NCBI RefSeq assembly: GCF_019857185.1
Contig: NZ_JAHWXP010000003.1
Span: 1 to 64,000 of the forward strand
Length of the DNA stretch: 64,000 bases
DNA from: Alteriqipengyuania abyssalis
GTDB taxonomy: Bacteria; Pseudomonadota; Alphaproteobacteria; Sphingomonadales; Sphingomonadaceae
Direction: 5' to 3'
Of this stretch, positions 35,205 through 46,198 are shown one piece after another. The notes under the pieces were generated by a model. That model was not told the DNA's origin. It searched no databases and was given only the letters and a program-made list of their open reading frames with translations. Every line of letters starts with the position of its first letter. The stretch's first letter is position 1. The translations under genes were made by a program, and so were the position numbers.

Positions 35205-36112
35205 TATTCCGCACTCCCCTTGTTGGCGAACCGGTCCGCACGTCCGGGCTCCCGCAAGACGTAGCGATCGGGCACGCGCAGATCGATCACGGTCGCCTTG
35301 CCCCCGAGCAGGCGATAGAGTCCGTCCATCCGGGCGAAATCGATGAAGGCCTCCGCCGCCTCGTCCTCACCCTGCGGCAGGGCGAGGATCTGGCCGGTCT
35401 TGAACACGATGTTCCAGCGCCGCTCACCAATGCGGTGCGCGCTGGCGATCTGCGGCTGGAGCGCAGGCGCGGCGGCGAGCACGTGATCGAGCGACTCAAT
35501 CTGCTGTGCAGCACCCGCGCCGGAAATGCGCAGCATCCCTTGCGCGTCCTTCTCCGAAATCGGATCGAGCTCGATCCCGTTGCGGTCGATCAGCACCAGC
35601 CGGTCGGGCTTGACCAGCACCGCGTGGGGCGTGCGCTCCTGAATGTCGATCACCAGCTTGTCCGGCAGCTGGCGCGAGACGCGCGCCTCGGCAACCCACG
35701 GCATGCGCCGCAAGTCATCGCGGATCGCCGCCAGGTTGAGCAGCGGCATCGGCGTACCGCGATGCTCCATCACCTCTTCGTAAACCTTGAGGCGGTTCAT
35801 CCGCTCGACCCCGGTAAGGTCGATATTGCGCATCTGGAAACCCGCCGCGCCCGCGCTGGTGGCGAGCTGCTGGTGCAGCAATGCGGGCACGCCCGCCGCG
35901 CTCGCGACCATCCACGCCAGCGCCGCCGCGCCCGCGAGGATCAGCGCGAGGAAGCCGCCCTGCAATTGCCGCTGGCTGATCGGCAGCGCGTTGAGCGCGG
36001 TGTTGACCGCGCCCTTGCTCTGCCGCGTTGCCGCCCGGGCCTTCGACGCACGCGAACGCGAAGTGGCCGCGCGGCGAACGCCGGTTGCCTTACGCTTGAC
36101 CTTGCGCGCCAT
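35204..36112 (-). CDS. ftsQ: Cell division protein FtsQ
   Basis: 302 residues from the second of two adjacent ATGs (36112); GGGGAGG stands five bases before it and only two before the first. A very basic cytoplasmic tail, one membrane helix (LQGGFLALILAGAAALAWMVASAAG), a POTRA domain (FQMRNIDLTGVERMNRLKVYEEVM...VSRQLPDKLVIDIQERTPHAVLV) and the FtsQ beta domain. It connects FtsB/FtsL with the divisome in the periplasm. The 5' end overlaps ddl by 23 bases. Confidence 0.94.
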   Translation of the reverse strand: MARKVKRKATGVRRAATSRSRASKARAATRQSKGAVNTALNALPISQRQLQGGFLALILAGAAALAWMVASAAGVPALLHQQLATSAGAAGFQMRNIDLTGVERMNRLKVYEEVMEHRGTPMPLLNLAAIRDDLRRMPWVAEARVSRQLPDKLVIDIQERTPHAVLVKPDRLVLIDRNGIELDPISEKDAQGMLRISGAGAAQQIESLDHVLAAAPALQPQIASAHRIGERRWNIVFKTGQILALPQGEDEAAEAFIDFARMDGLYRLLGGKATVIDLRVPDRYVLREPGRADRFANKGSAE

Positions 36113-37055
36113 CATGTCCTCCCCTGTCTGCGAGCGCATCGGCGATAATCGTCTCGACCAGATCCTCGTAGCTCATTCCGCAGTATTTCGCCTGCTCGGG
36201 CACCAGGCTGAGCGGGGTCATGCCCGGCTGGGTATTGGTTTCCAGCACGAACAGCCCGTCCAGCCCCTGCTGGTCGTCCCAGCGGAAATCGGTGCGGCTG
36301 GTGCCCTTGCAGCCCAGGATGCGGTGCGCCTCGATCGCGTAGCGCAGGCACGCCTCGGCAATATCCTCGGGGATTTCGGCGGGGCAGACGTGGCGCGTGC
36401 GCCCGTCGGTGTACTTGTTCTCGAAATCGTAGAAGCCGCTCTCGACGATCAGCTCGGTAACGCCCAGCGCCTTGCCGCCGACCACCGCCGTGGTCAGCTC
36501 GCGCCCGCGAATATAGGGTTCGGCGAGCAGTTCGGGGAATTCCTGCCACGGGCCCTTCGCATCGCGCGCGATCGGGTTGCCGTAATTGCTCTCGTCGGTG
36601 ACGATCGCCACCCCGACTGAAGAGCCTTCGTTGACCGGCTTGAGCACATAGGGCCGCGGCAGCGGGTCGCCTTCGTACAAGTCGTCGGTCCTGACGATCC
36701 GCCCGCCGGGCATGGGAATGCCGCGCGGAACCAGCGCCTGCTTGGTCAGCTGCTTGTCGATCGCGATCACCGAGGTGGCGAGGCCGCTGTGGGTATAGGG
36801 CACGCCCATCAGGTCGAGCATGCCCTGCACCGTGCCATCCTCGCCGGGCACGCCGTGGAGCGCGTTGAACACGATATCCGGCTTCGCCTCGGCAATCCGC
36901 GCGGCGACCTGCCGGTCCATATCGATCCGCGTGACGGTGTGTCCGCGCGCTTCGAGCGCCTTGGCCACGCCCTCCCCGCTCATCAGCGAGACGGGCCGCT
37001 CATTGGCCCAGCCGCCCATCAGGACCGCGACGTGGAGCTTGTTGGAGAGGATCAT
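36090..37055 (-). CDS. ddl: D-alanine--D-alanine ligase
   Basis: 321 residues from the ATG at 37055, overlapping the DUF4262 stop as ATGA. An ATP-grasp ligase that makes D-Ala-D-Ala for MurF. VAVLMGGWANERPVSLMSG, HGVPGEDGTVQGMLDLMGVPYTHSG, YVLKPVNEGSSVGV and ETNTQPGMTPLSLVPEQAKYCG are the family's N-lobe, substrate and metal-binding segments. Confidence 0.97.
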   Translation of the reverse strand: MILSNKLHVAVLMGGWANERPVSLMSGEGVAKALEARGHTVTRIDMDRQVAARIAEAKPDIVFNALHGVPGEDGTVQGMLDLMGVPYTHSGLATSVIAIDKQLTKQALVPRGIPMPGGRIVRTDDLYEGDPLPRPYVLKPVNEGSSVGVAIVTDESNYGNPIARDAKGPWQEFPELLAEPYIRGRELTTAVVGGKALGVTELIVESGFYDFENKYTDGRTRHVCPAEIPEDIAEACLRYAIEAHRILGCKGTSRTDFRWDDQQGLDGLFVLETNTQPGMTPLSLVPEQAKYCGMSYEDLVETIIADALADRGGHDGAQGQA

Positions 37056-37546
37056 TGGACTGTCCAACCTTCATAAAGAGCGGGCTGCGCATCGATCACT
37101 TCTTGTGAAACGCCCCTGTCCCAAGGGTACAAGCCATTCACGGCGCCCGGCCACACGATCTGATAAAACTGATCGACATCTTTTCCGCGCTGCGAACGAT
37201 GATACCAAAGAGCCCAGCCAAGGTACTCTTCGATCGCCGCGCGGTCGTTGCAGAATTTGAGAATGCACTCTTGCCCGTCGATAAGATTCTCGACTTTCAG
37301 GCTATCTGCCATCTGGAGGCCTGCTGCGCACTGGCGATACAGTTCGTCTATCATCGATTGCATCAGGTCCAGCTTGAGCCCGTACACCAGTACCTCAGGT
37401 TGCCCCACACCAACGGGAAAACCGACTGAATAAGCGAAGTTCGGCTGATCCCCGTCAGCGTCGAAGACCTTGAGGATATGGCAGCCGTGTTCGGCAATAT
37501 CATCAATGCACTTCTGTTCACCCGGATCGAGGACTTGCTGGTTCAC
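37052..37546 (-). CDS. DUF4262 protein inside the dcw cluster
   Basis: 164 residues from a GTG at 37546. The GTG overlaps the murB TGA (GTGA), and its own TGA overlaps the ddl ATG (ATGA), so it is built into the coupled chain. QKCIDDIAEHGCHILKVFDADGDQPNFAYSVGFP and PEVLVYGLKLDLMQSMIDELYRQC are DUF4262 segments; the family has no known biochemical role. No signal or membrane helix. The DNA is visibly less GC-rich than murB and ddl on either side. Neither wall synthesis nor division is known to need it, and it is not part of the standard cluster. Confidence 0.85.
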   Translation of the reverse strand: MNQQVLDPGEQKCIDDIAEHGCHILKVFDADGDQPNFAYSVGFPVGVGQPEVLVYGLKLDLMQSMIDELYRQCAAGLQMADSLKVENLIDGQECILKFCNDRAAIEEYLGWALWYHRSQRGKDVDQFYQIVWPGAVNGLYPWDRGVSQEVIDAQPALYEGWTVQ

Positions 37547-38454
37547 GGCCGCCCTACCCGCTGGATTTCCCATTCGAGCTCGACACCCGAGTTTGCGCGC
37601 ACCTTCGCGCGGACATCTTCGCCCAGCTGCTCGATGTCCGCGCTGGTCGCGGTGCCGGTGTTGATGAGGAAGTTGGTGTGTTTCTCGGAGACTTGCGCGC
37701 CGCCGCGCATCATTCCGCGACAGCCTGCCGCGTCGACTAGCTGCCATGCCTTCTCGCCCGGAGGGTTTTTGAAGGTGGAGCCGCCGGTCTTGGTCCGCAC
37801 GGGCTGGCTTTCCTCGCGCGCCTGCGCGATCCGCTCCATCTCCGCACCGATCGCTTCGGGATCGCCCGCCTCGCCCTTCAGCCGCGCTGCGACCACCACC
37901 GCGCCCTCGGGCAATTCGGAGTGGCGGTAGGTGTAGCCAAGCTCTGCGACCGGCAGCGTCTTGAGCGATCCATCGCGCAGCACCACGTCGCAATCGACCA
38001 GCACATCGGCGGTTTCGCGCCCGTAGGCACCGCCATTCATGCGGACGAAGCCGCCCAGCGTGCCGGGAATACCACGCAGGAATTCGAGCCCGGCAATGCC
38101 ATTGTCACGCGCGGTGGACGCGATCAGCACGCCATGCGCGCCCGCGCCGCAATGGAGCGTGTGATCGCCTGCAGTCTCTATCTTTGCAAAGGATTTGCCG
38201 AGGCGAATGGTCACCCCTGGCACCCCGCCGTCGCGCACGATCAGGTTCGATCCCAGCCCCAGCGGCAAGAGGGGCACAGAGGGGTCTAGGTCGCGCACAA
38301 ACGCACACAGGTCGTCCACATCGGCCGGTTCGAACAGCCAATCGGCCGCACCGCCCGCCTTGAACCAGACCAGCTTGGCAAGCGGAGCATGCTGCGTCAG
38401 CTTTCCGCGCACATCGGGCAGCTTTTCGGCTGGAAGGCTGAGCGTCTCGCTCAT
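37543..38454 (-). CDS. murB: UDP-N-acetylenolpyruvoylglucosamine reductase
   Basis: 303 residues from the ATG at 38454, which overlaps the murC stop (ATGA). FAD enzyme reducing UDP-GlcNAc-enolpyruvate to UDP-MurNAc. [60 protein letters not shown] bind FAD, and TGGSTFKNP carries the catalytic serine. Confidence 0.97.
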   Translation of the reverse strand: MSETLSLPAEKLPDVRGKLTQHAPLAKLVWFKAGGAADWLFEPADVDDLCAFVRDLDPSVPLLPLGLGSNLIVRDGGVPGVTIRLGKSFAKIETAGDHTLHCGAGAHGVLIASTARDNGIAGLEFLRGIPGTLGGFVRMNGGAYGRETADVLVDCDVVLRDGSLKTLPVAELGYTYRHSELPEGAVVVAARLKGEAGDPEAIGAEMERIAQAREESQPVRTKTGGSTFKNPPGEKAWQLVDAAGCRGMMRGGAQVSEKHTNFLINTGTATSADIEQLGEDVRAKVRANSGVELEWEIQRVGRP

Positions 38455-39896
38455 GCGTTCACCTGCTCGCGCGCGGCCTGCAATTCGTCGGGCAGCTTGG
38501 CGGCCCACTTGGTGATGTCGCCCGCGCCAAGGCACAGCACCAGATCGCCGGCTTCGAGCTGCGGGGCGAGCGTGTGCACCAGGTCGTCGCGGTCGGCGAT
38601 GGTCTGCGCGTGGCGATGGCCGAGCGACTTGATCCCGTCGACCAGCGCGCCGGCGTCGACCCCGTCGACCGGGTCTTCGCCCGCAGCATAGACCGGCGCG
38701 ACATAGACCTGATCGGCCTCGTTGAAGCAGGCCTGGAAGTCGCCCATCAGCTCGCCGAGGCGCGAGAAGCGGTGCGGCTGCATCACCGCGATCACCCGTG
38801 CCGGGGTCTCCATCGCGTCCACGCTTTCGCGCGCAGCGGACAGGACCGCGCGGATTTCCACCGGGTGGTGGGCGTAATCGTCGATCACGGTCGCGCTGCC
38901 GCCTTCGACCGAAACCGTGCCGACGCGGGTGAAGCGCCGCCGCACGCCGCCGAAGCGGGCGAAACCTTCGCGGATCACCTCGTCCGAGCAGTTCATTTCG
39001 AGGCTGACCGCAATCGCGGCGAGCGCGTTCTGAACGTTGTGGCGGCCCGGCATCGGCAGGAACACGTTCTCGATCCGGCGATCTTCCTGCCCGCGCTGGC
39101 GGACCATCACGTCGAACCGGTTACCGCCCGCCTCGGGCTTCACATTGACCGCGCAGATATCCGCCTGGAGCGAGAAGCCGTAGGTGATCACCCGGCGATC
39201 GCGCACCTTGGCGATCACTGCCTGCACTTCGGGGTGGTCGACACACAGGATCGCCGCGCCGTAGAACGGCACGTTGTGGATGAACTCCACGAAGGCGCGC
39301 TTCACACCGTCGAAATCGCCGTAGTGGTCGAGATGTTCGGGGTCGATATTGGTGACCACCGCGATGGTCCCGTCGAGCCGCAGGAAGCTGCCGTCGCTCT
39401 CGTCCGCCTCCACCACCATCCAGTCGGAATCGCCCAGTCGTGCGTTCGAGCCGAACTGTTCGATCACCCCACCATTGATCACCGTCGGGTCGATCTCGCC
39501 GCAGTCGAGCAGCCCCGCGATCATGCTGGTGGTGGTCGTCTTACCGTGCGTGCCTGCAATCGCGATGGTCGACTTCAGCCGCATCAGCTCGGCGAGCATT
39601 TCCGCACGGCGGACCACGGGGATGCGGTTTTCCAGCGCCGCCTCGACTTCCGGATTGGTCCGCTTGACTGCGGTGGAGGTGACCACCACCGCCACGCCAT
39701 CGACATTCTCGCGCGCGTGGCCGATCGCGACCTCGATCCCGCGCTTCCTCAGCCGTTCGACCGTTGGCCCCTCGGCAATGTCGGAGCCCTGCACCTGATA
39801 GCCCAGATTGTGCATCACCTCGGCTATGCCGGACATGCCGATCCCGCCGATACCGACGAAGTGGATCATCCCGATATCGGTTGCGACACCCTTCAC
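38451..39896 (-). CDS. murC: UDP-N-acetylmuramate--L-alanine ligase
   Basis: 481 residues from a GTG at 39896 overlapping the murG stop (GTGA). The longer open frame upstream lies in murG and is not used. [23 protein letters not shown] binds [19 protein letters not shown] is the P-loop, [16 protein letters not shown] and [12 protein letters not shown] are Mur ligase motifs. It adds L-alanine to UDP-MurNAc. Confidence 0.97.
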   Translation of the reverse strand: MKGVATDIGMIHFVGIGGIGMSGIAEVMHNLGYQVQGSDIAEGPTVERLRKRGIEVAIGHARENVDGVAVVVTSTAVKRTNPEVEAALENRIPVVRRAEMLAELMRLKSTIAIAGTHGKTTTTSMIAGLLDCGEIDPTVINGGVIEQFGSNARLGDSDWMVVEADESDGSFLRLDGTIAVVTNIDPEHLDHYGDFDGVKRAFVEFIHNVPFYGAAILCVDHPEVQAVIAKVRDRRVITYGFSLQADICAVNVKPEAGGNRFDVMVRQRGQEDRRIENVFLPMPGRHNVQNALAAIAVSLEMNCSDEVIREGFARFGGVRRRFTRVGTVSVEGGSATVIDDYAHHPVEIRAVLSAARESVDAMETPARVIAVMQPHRFSRLGELMGDFQACFNEADQVYVAPVYAAGEDPVDGVDAGALVDGIKSLGHRHAQTIADRDDLVHTLAPQLEAGDLVLCLGAGDITKWAAKLPDELQAAREQVNA

Positions 39897-41101
39897 GAAG
39901 CCGGCTCCTCTGCGGCATCGCGCGCTGCGCCCTGCCCCACGGGCAGGCCCTGCGACGCGCCGCGTGCATTGTTCTGACCCACCCGGATCACATCCATCAA
40001 TTCGGCACCGCCGAAGCTTTCGACCAGATCGGCCAGCTCCCTGACAGCATCGGGCCGTCCGCAATTCCACGCCTTGTGCGCCGCGTTGGAGAGCGTGCCG
40101 GCGCGCTGGCTGAGCACCTGGATCTGGCGTGCCAGCTCCTTGGGCGTGAACGCGCTCTGGCGGATCATCCGCGCGCCGCCCGCTTCCACGATCTCGCGCG
40201 TGTTGGCCGCCTGATGATCGTCGGTCGCGATCGGCAGGGGCACGAGGATTGCAGGGCGGCCCACTGCGGTCAGTTCGGCAATGGTCGACGCGCCCGCGCG
40301 CCCGATGAACAGGTGCGCATCGGCGAGCCGGTCGGCCATGTTCTCGAAATAGGTCGCGAGTTCGGCAGGGATGTCATGATTGCGATAGCGTTCGCGCACC
40401 GCGCCGACATCTTCCGGGCGGCACTGCTGGGTCACCTGCAAGCGCTGGCGCAGCGCAGGCGGCAGCATTGCGAGGCCGTCGGGCACCACCTGCGCCAGCA
40501 CGCTGGCACCCTGGCTGCCGCCGGTCACCAGCACTTTGAGCAGGCTGTCTTCGCTGAAGGTCGGGAACGGCTCGTCACGCAGCGCGAGCACTTCGGGCCG
40601 CACCGGGTTGCCGACCAGATGGACCTTGCGCGACCAGCTGGACTTCATCCGCTGCACCTGCGGGTAAGAGGTCGCGATCGCGTTCACCCGCGGGGCGAGC
40701 AGGCGATTGACCCGGCCCAGCACCGCGTTCTGTTCGTGGATCACGCTGGGGATCTTCGCACTGCGCGCCGCGAGCAGCGCGGGCAGCGAGGGATAGCCGC
40801 CGAAGCCGACCACCGCGCTCGGTTCGAAACTGTCGAACAGCTGCCGGGCCATGCTGCGGCCTTCCATCACCTTGCTCACACCCTTGATCCAGCGGATCGG
40901 GTTCTTGCCGAACCGGCCGACCGGCATGATGTGCGCGGGCATGAAATCGGGCTTGCCGGGGATATTCGCCCCGCGCTCGTCCGTGATCAGCGCCACGTGA
41001 TGGCCGCGCTGGTGCAGTTCCTGTGCCAGCGCGAAGGCGGGCAGCATGTGCCCGCCGGTGCCGCCTGCGGCGAGCACGTAATGTCGATTGGCCCCGCTCA
41101 T
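39893..41101 (-). CDS. murG: MurG: UDP-GlcNAc transferase for lipid II
   Basis: 402 residues from the ATG at 41101, which overlaps the ftsW stop (ATGA). GT28 enzyme making lipid II at the inner membrane face. [21 protein letters not shown] is the first glycine loop; [47 protein letters not shown] and [27 protein letters not shown] complete the signature. The C-terminus is longer than most, ending in a low-complexity tail. Confidence 0.97.
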   Translation of the reverse strand: MSGANRHYVLAAGGTGGHMLPAFALAQELHQRGHHVALITDERGANIPGKPDFMPAHIMPVGRFGKNPIRWIKGVSKVMEGRSMARQLFDSFEPSAVVGFGGYPSLPALLAARSAKIPSVIHEQNAVLGRVNRLLAPRVNAIATSYPQVQRMKSSWSRKVHLVGNPVRPEVLALRDEPFPTFSEDSLLKVLVTGGSQGASVLAQVVPDGLAMLPPALRQRLQVTQQCRPEDVGAVRERYRNHDIPAELATYFENMADRLADAHLFIGRAGASTIAELTAVGRPAILVPLPIATDDHQAANTREIVEAGGARMIRQSAFTPKELARQIQVLSQRAGTLSNAAHKAWNCGRPDAVRELADLVESFGGAELMDVIRVGQNNARGASQGLPVGQGAARDAAEEPAS

Positions 41102-42318
41102 CTGTCTTTTTCCTTGTCGAAGAGCATGTTGCGAAGGCCTGCGGTTTCTCGTGTGAGGAAGGGGTTGCGCCGTGTCAGCGCGAGCAGCAGGCCGAAGCCG
41201 CAGCATATCGCGATCGTCGACGACCCGCCATAGCTGACCAGCGGCAGCGTCATTCCCTTGGACGGGAACAGCGAGAGGTTGACGAGGATGTTGATGAACG
41301 CCTGCCCGCCCAGCTGCGCGATCAGACCCGATGCGGCGAGCAGCGCGAAGAAGTTCTCCTCGCTCGCGGCGCGCATCAGCACCCGCAGCACGATGGCGCA
41401 GAACAGCAGCACGATGCCTGCACAGGCGATCAGGCCGAACTCTTCGCCCACGACCGAGAAGATGTAGTCGGTCTGCGCCTCGGGTAGGCGGAACTTGGCG
41501 CGCCCGACCCAGAAGCCCACCCCGTCCCAGCCACCTGCCAGCAGGGTACGCTGGGCAAGGTCGACCTGATCGTAATCGGTCCCGCCGGAGAAGAAGGAAT
41601 CGATCCGGTTCCGCGCATTGCCGTAGAACATGTAGGCGGTCGCCAGCAGGCCGATCCCGGCGGCGATCAGCCCGGCAATCTGGCGCGCGGACACGCCGCC
41701 CAGCAGCACCAGCACGAACCACACGCCGGTAAACAGGATCGCATCGCCCAGGTTGGGCTGCGCCATCAGCAGGCCGACCACCAGCGCCAGCGCGCCGGTC
41801 ACCAGACCGAACACCGGCATGTTGGGGTCTTTGAGCTTCCAGCTCATGATCCACGCCAGCGTGATCGCGAAGCCGGGCTTGAGGAATTCGGACGGCTGGA
41901 AGGAAAAGCCAAGGTTCAGCCAGCGCCGCGCGCCGTTCACCTCGGTCCCGATCAGCGGCACCAGTATCAGTGCGGCGACCATCCCCAGCGACAGCAGGAT
42001 GGCGAAGCGGCGGGCGCTTTCGCGGCTGAGCATCGACAGGCCGAGCATCGCGGCAATCCCCACCGCGAGCCAGCGCAGGTGCAGCCACAGGAAGTGCAGC
42101 GGATCGAGCGTGACGGTGTCGCTCGACAGGCGATCCGCGCCCGCGGGCGAGGCGGCGGCGATCGCTGCACAGCCGACCGCCATGAGCAACACGATCAGGC
42201 CGAGCAGGACATGATCCAGCTCGCGCCACCAGATCTTCAGCCGCGCGCGCTGGGTCAGGCGCGGACCGCTGCGCACGGGCAGATCGCTGGCAATTGCGGT
42301 TGCAGGCGCAATGTTCAT
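41098..42318 (-). CDS. ftsW: Lipid II polymerase FtsW (SEDS family)
   Basis: 406 residues with about ten membrane helices. SEDS glycan polymerase of the septum, working with FtsI. VNGARRWLNLGFSFQPSEFLKPGFAI is the signature, and FAIVLRVLMRAASEENFFALLAASGLIAQLGGQAFINILVNLSLFPSKGMTLPLVSYGGSS is the conserved C-terminal half. The ATG overlaps the murD stop. Confidence 0.96.
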   Translation of the reverse strand: MNIAPATAIASDLPVRSGPRLTQRARLKIWWRELDHVLLGLIVLLMAVGCAAIAAASPAGADRLSSDTVTLDPLHFLWLHLRWLAVGIAAMLGLSMLSRESARRFAILLSLGMVAALILVPLIGTEVNGARRWLNLGFSFQPSEFLKPGFAITLAWIMSWKLKDPNMPVFGLVTGALALVVGLLMAQPNLGDAILFTGVWFVLVLLGGVSARQIAGLIAAGIGLLATAYMFYGNARNRIDSFFSGGTDYDQVDLAQRTLLAGGWDGVGFWVGRAKFRLPEAQTDYIFSVVGEEFGLIACAGIVLLFCAIVLRVLMRAASEENFFALLAASGLIAQLGGQAFINILVNLSLFPSKGMTLPLVSYGGSSTIAICCGFGLLLALTRRNPFLTRETAGLRNMLFDKEKDR

Positions 42319-43637
42319 GGCGTGGCCTCGCTATCGGCAAGCGCGTGGACGAGCGCGCGGAAGCGGTCGCCGCGATCCTCGAAATCGCGGAACTGGTCGA
42401 AGCTGGCGCAGGCGGGACTCAGCAGCACGGTCTCGCCGGGCTTCGCGGCAAGCGCGGCGGTGTGAACCGCGATGTCGAGCGTGCCGCAGCGGCTGACCGG
42501 GCAATGCGGCGCGAGAGCGTCGGCAAAGGCGTCGCCCGCCTCGCCGATGGTGTAGGCGGCGGTAACATGGCCGATGTGCTGTTCGGTTTCGCCCAGCCCC
42601 GGCTCCTTGGCCTGCCCGCCGACAATCCAGTGGATTTTTTCGAATGCGGCGAGCGCGGGTGCGGCGGCGGCGGTGTTGGTCGCCTTGCTGTCGTTGACGT
42701 AGAGCACGCCCGCACGCTCACCGACGCGCTCCATACGGTGCGGCAGGCCGGGAAAGGTGCGGAGGCCGCGATTGATGTCAGTCCAGTCCAATCCGAGACT
42801 GCGGCAAGTCTGGATCGCGGCAGCCGCATTCTGAGCATTGTGAGGACCCTGTAGCGTTGGCCAATGCAGCTGCAGGCTCAGGTGGCTCGGGTCTTGGTTG
42901 GCGAGCCACTTCGAGCCTACGTCGAAGACGCAATCCGTTCGTGATGCGATCGTAGCCGCCATTGGATCGTCGACAACAATCACTCGACCCCAATCTTCGC
43001 GGATGGTGTTCATCTCGAACAGCCGCGCCTTTGCCGCAGCATAAGCCTCAAAGCTCTCGTATCGATCAAGGTGATCGGGCGTCACGTTCAGCAGCACCGC
43101 GACATCGCAATCGAGGCTGTAGGTCAGATCGATCTGGTAGCTCGACAGCTCCAGCACATAGACGCCGCCCTCGGGCAAAGGCTCCTGGCCGAGGATCGGC
43201 AGGCCGATATTGCCGCCCATCGTGGTCGGCACGCCCGCGGTCTTCAGGATGTGGTGCGTCAGCGCAGTGGTGGTGCTCTTGCCGTTGGTGCCGGTAATGC
43301 CGACGACCTTGTGCGGCGGCAGGTGCTCGCGGGCCTGCGCGAACAGCTCGATATCCCCGATCACTGGCACGCCGAACTTGTCCGCATGCGGCTTGATCGG
43401 ATGGGTGTTGAGCGGAACGCCGGGCGTCACCAGCACCGCCTCGAACCCGGTCAGGTCGGTCTCGACCGGGTCGGCCAGCGTCACCCGGCCGGCAAAGGCC
43501 TCGCGCGCGTCCTCGCGGCTGTCCCACGCGGTCACCTCGGCGCCCGCCGCCAGCAGCGCCTCGACCGTCGCCCGGCCCGTGCGTGCCAGGCCGAGAACCG
43601 CGTATTTGCGGCCCTTCCAGGCGGGCGAGAGGATCAC
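42315..43637 (-). CDS. murD: UDP-N-acetylmuramoyl-L-alanine--D-glutamate ligase
   Basis: 440 residues from a GTG at 43637 overlapping the mraY stop (GTGA). [22 protein letters not shown] binds [18 protein letters not shown] is the P-loop, [16 protein letters not shown] and [15 protein letters not shown] are Mur ligase motifs. It adds D-glutamate. Confidence 0.97.
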   Translation of the reverse strand: MILSPAWKGRKYAVLGLARTGRATVEALLAAGAEVTAWDSREDAREAFAGRVTLADPVETDLTGFEAVLVTPGVPLNTHPIKPHADKFGVPVIGDIELFAQAREHLPPHKVVGITGTNGKSTTTALTHHILKTAGVPTTMGGNIGLPILGQEPLPEGGVYVLELSSYQIDLTYSLDCDVAVLLNVTPDHLDRYESFEAYAAAKARLFEMNTIREDWGRVIVVDDPMAATIASRTDCVFDVGSKWLANQDPSHLSLQLHWPTLQGPHNAQNAAAAIQTCRSLGLDWTDINRGLRTFPGLPHRMERVGERAGVLYVNDSKATNTAAAAPALAAFEKIHWIVGGQAKEPGLGETEQHIGHVTAAYTIGEAGDAFADALAPHCPVSRCGTLDIAVHTAALAAKPGETVLLSPACASFDQFRDFEDRGDRFRALVHALADSEATP

Positions 43638-44704
43638 CGCAGCTTCAGCGTGCTGAGCCCGATCAGTGCGAGCACGATGGCGATGATCCAGAAGCGGATC
43701 ACGACCTTCGTCTCGCTCCACCCGAGCTGTTCGAAGTGGTGGTGGACCGGCGCCATGCGGAAGATGCGCTTGCCCGTGCGCTTGAACCAGAAGACCTGGA
43801 TGATGACGCTGAGCGCCTCGAACACGAACAGCCCGCCGACGATGGCGAGCACGATTTCGTGGTGGCTGGCGACCGCGATCGCGCCCAGCGCTCCACCCAG
43901 CGCCAGCGATCCGGTGTCGCCCATGAAGACATTGGCCGGCGGCGCGTTGAACCACAGGAAGGCGAGCCCTGCGCCCATGATGCAGGCACAGAAGATCGCC
44001 AGCTCACCCGCGCCCTCGACGTAGGGAATGCCCAGATAGCTGGAAAAGTCCGCGCGCCCGGCGAGGTAGGCGATCAGCGCGAAGGTGCCCGCAGCGATGA
44101 TCACCGGCATGATCGCGAGGCCATCGAGCCCGTCGGTCAGGTTCACCGCATTGCCCGCGCCCACGATCACGATCGCGGCGAAGATGTAGTAGAACGGCCC
44201 CAGCGGGATCGCTTGGTCGGACACGAAAGGCACGTAGAGCCAGGTGTTGATCTGGCTGACGATGATATAGGCCGCGATGCCTGCGACGATGAACTCCATC
44301 AGCAGGCGGACCTTGCCCGAGACGCCCTTGTGGCTGTTCTTGGTGACCTTGTCGTAATCATCCATGAAGCCGATCGCGCCGAACCCGATGGTCACCGCGA
44401 GACAGGCCCAGACGAAGGGGCTCGACAGGTCCATCCACAGCAGCAGGCTGAGCACCAGCGCGATCAGGATCATCAGCCCGCCCATCGTCGGCGTGCCGAC
44501 CTTGGCGAGGTGGGTCTTGGGCCCATCCTCGCGGATCGGCTGGCCCTTGCCCTGGCGCACGCGCAGCACCGCGATCAGCCTGGGGCCGATCAGCAGGCCG
44601 ATAAACAGAGCGGTGAGGATCGCCGCACCGGCACGAAACGTCTGGTAGCGGAAGAGGTTGAACAACCCTTCGAATCCGAACCATTCCGCGATCAAATAGA
44701 ACAT
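43634..44704 (-). CDS. mraY: Phospho-N-acetylmuramoyl-pentapeptide transferase
   Basis: 356 residues, about ten membrane helices. It moves phospho-MurNAc-pentapeptide to undecaprenyl phosphate, making lipid [38 protein letters not shown] (catalytic aspartates), [16 protein letters not shown] and [15 protein letters not shown] with [23 protein letters not shown] are diagnostic. A 24-base gap separates it from murF. Confidence 0.97.
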   Translation of the reverse strand: MFYLIAEWFGFEGLFNLFRYQTFRAGAAILTALFIGLLIGPRLIAVLRVRQGKGQPIREDGPKTHLAKVGTPTMGGLMILIALVLSLLLWMDLSSPFVWACLAVTIGFGAIGFMDDYDKVTKNSHKGVSGKVRLLMEFIVAGIAAYIIVSQINTWLYVPFVSDQAIPLGPFYYIFAAIVIVGAGNAVNLTDGLDGLAIMPVIIAAGTFALIAYLAGRADFSSYLGIPYVEGAGELAIFCACIMGAGLAFLWFNAPPANVFMGDTGSLALGGALGAIAVASHHEIVLAIVGGLFVFEALSVIIQVFWFKRTGKRIFRMAPVHHHFEQLGWSETKVVIRFWIIAIVLALIGLSTLKLR

Positions 44705-44728
44705 TGTCGGCCGTCCCCGGTCCCTTGC

Positions 44729-46198
44729 TTAGCTTCGGCTGACGAAGTGATCGACCAGACGGCCCAGACCGACGGCATTGGATCCCTTGACGAGGATCGC
44801 GTCTCCGGCGTTGAGCCCGAATTCTTCCAGCGCGGCGATCGCTTCGGCAGGCCCTGCGCAATGGGCGAAGGCCGGCGGGTTGCCAAGGCCATTCGCATGC
44901 GCCGTCCCCATCTTGCGCACCAGCGGCTCCATCGCATCACCGACCAGCACCGCGTAATCGACCTGGCCTTCCTCGATCGGTTCGAGCAGCGCCTCGTGGA
45001 AGCGTGTACTGAATTCGCCCAGCTCGCCCATCGCGCCCAGAACTGCGACGCGGCGGCTGGCGGGGGTCTGGCCCAGCTGGGTCAGCGTTGCGCGCATGGA
45101 GGCGGGGTTGGCGTTGTAGCTTTCGTCGATCAGCAGCGCACGGCCGCCCGCCGCCGTGATGGCATGGCGCGCACCGCGACCCTTCAGGCCGCCCATCTCA
45201 CCCAGCGCGATACCCGCCGCGCCCAGATCGCCGCCGACCGCATAGATGCACGCCATCACCGCCAGCGAATTGGCGATCCAGTGTTCGCCCGGCTCGGCGA
45301 CCGAATAGCACAGCCGTGTGTCGTCGATCTGCGCGGTGACCAGCGAGGCTCCGCCATTGGCCGCAGGGATCGCGTCGAGCAGGCGGACACGCGCGTGATC
45401 GGCACGCCCGAAGGAGAAGACTTCCGCCCCCGCCGCTTCGGCATGGGCCTTCAGCCGCTCGAACTGGTCGCTGTCGGCGGGGATGATCGCCGCGCCGCCG
45501 GGCTTGAGGCCGGTGAAGATCTGCGCCTTCTCGTCGGCAATCGCCTCGAGCGAGCCGAGGTTCTCGATATGCGCGGGCGCGATGGTGGTGATGACCGCGA
45601 CATCGGGCCGCACATGGTCGGCCAGCGGCGCGATCTCGCCTGCGTGGTTCATCCCCATCTCGAACACGCCGTAGCGGGCGCGCGGGCTCATCCGCGCAAC
45701 GCTCAGCGGCACGCCGACGTGGTTGTTGTAGCTGCGCACGGAGCGGTGCGCCTGCCCGCGGCTTGCACGGTCGAGGGCGGAGAAGATCGCTTCCTTGACC
45801 CCGGTCTTGCCGACCGATCCGGTCACCGCAATGCGCGTCGCCTCGCCGCGCGTGCGCGCCGCAGCGGCCAGCGCGTGGAGCGCAGCGGTGGTGTCTTCCA
45901 CCAGCACATGCGGCCAGTCGATCGGGCGGTCGACGATCGCGGCGGCGGCGCCGGCGGCAAACGCCTTGTCGATGAAGCGGTGTCCGTCCATCGCCTCGCC
46001 CTTCAGCGCGACGAACAGATCGCCCGGGCGCACATCGCGGCTGTCCATCTCGACGCCGGCACACTGGAAATCGCCAGAAGCAACCCCGCCGGTCGCCTCG
46101 GCGATCTCGTCGGCGCTCCACAGGGCGAGCCGCAGGCTGTCGCGGGCGACTTTGGGCCACGCCCGCATGCGCGGATGGGCGAGTGCTGCGACGCTCAT
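44729..46198 (-). CDS. murF: UDP-MurNAc-tripeptide--D-alanyl-D-alanine ligase
   Basis: 489 residues from the ATG at 46198, overlapping the murE stop (ATGA). The open frame extends far into murE but that part is not coding. DSRDVRPGDLFVALKGEAMDGHRFIDKAFAAGAAA, AVTGSVGKTGVKEAI (P-loop), MNHAGEIAPLADHVRPDVAVIT and LLIDESYNANPASMRATL are the MurF blocks. It adds the dipeptide made by Ddl. Confidence 0.97.
   Translation of the reverse strand: MSVAALAHPRMRAWPKVARDSLRLALWSADEIAEATGGVASGDFQCAGVEMDSRDVRPGDLFVALKGEAMDGHRFIDKAFAAGAAAAIVDRPIDWPHVLVEDTTAALHALAAAARTRGEATRIAVTGSVGKTGVKEAIFSALDRASRGQAHRSVRSYNNHVGVPLSVARMSPRARYGVFEMGMNHAGEIAPLADHVRPDVAVITTIAPAHIENLGSLEAIADEKAQIFTGLKPGGAAIIPADSDQFERLKAHAEAAGAEVFSFGRADHARVRLLDAIPAANGGASLVTAQIDDTRLCYSVAEPGEHWIANSLAVMACIYAVGGDLGAAGIALGEMGGLKGRGARHAITAAGGRALLIDESYNANPASMRATLTQLGQTPASRRVAVLGAMGELGEFSTRFHEALLEPIEEGQVDYAVLVGDAMEPLVRKMGTAHANGLGNPPAFAHCAGPAEAIAALEEFGLNAGDAILVKGSNAVGLGRLVDHFVSRS

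Noticed and set aside
39893-42340. An 815-residue frame that looks like a murG fusion
   Set aside because: Only the last 402 residues are MurG. The first half is an out-of-frame reading of ftsW, which is intact in its own frame.
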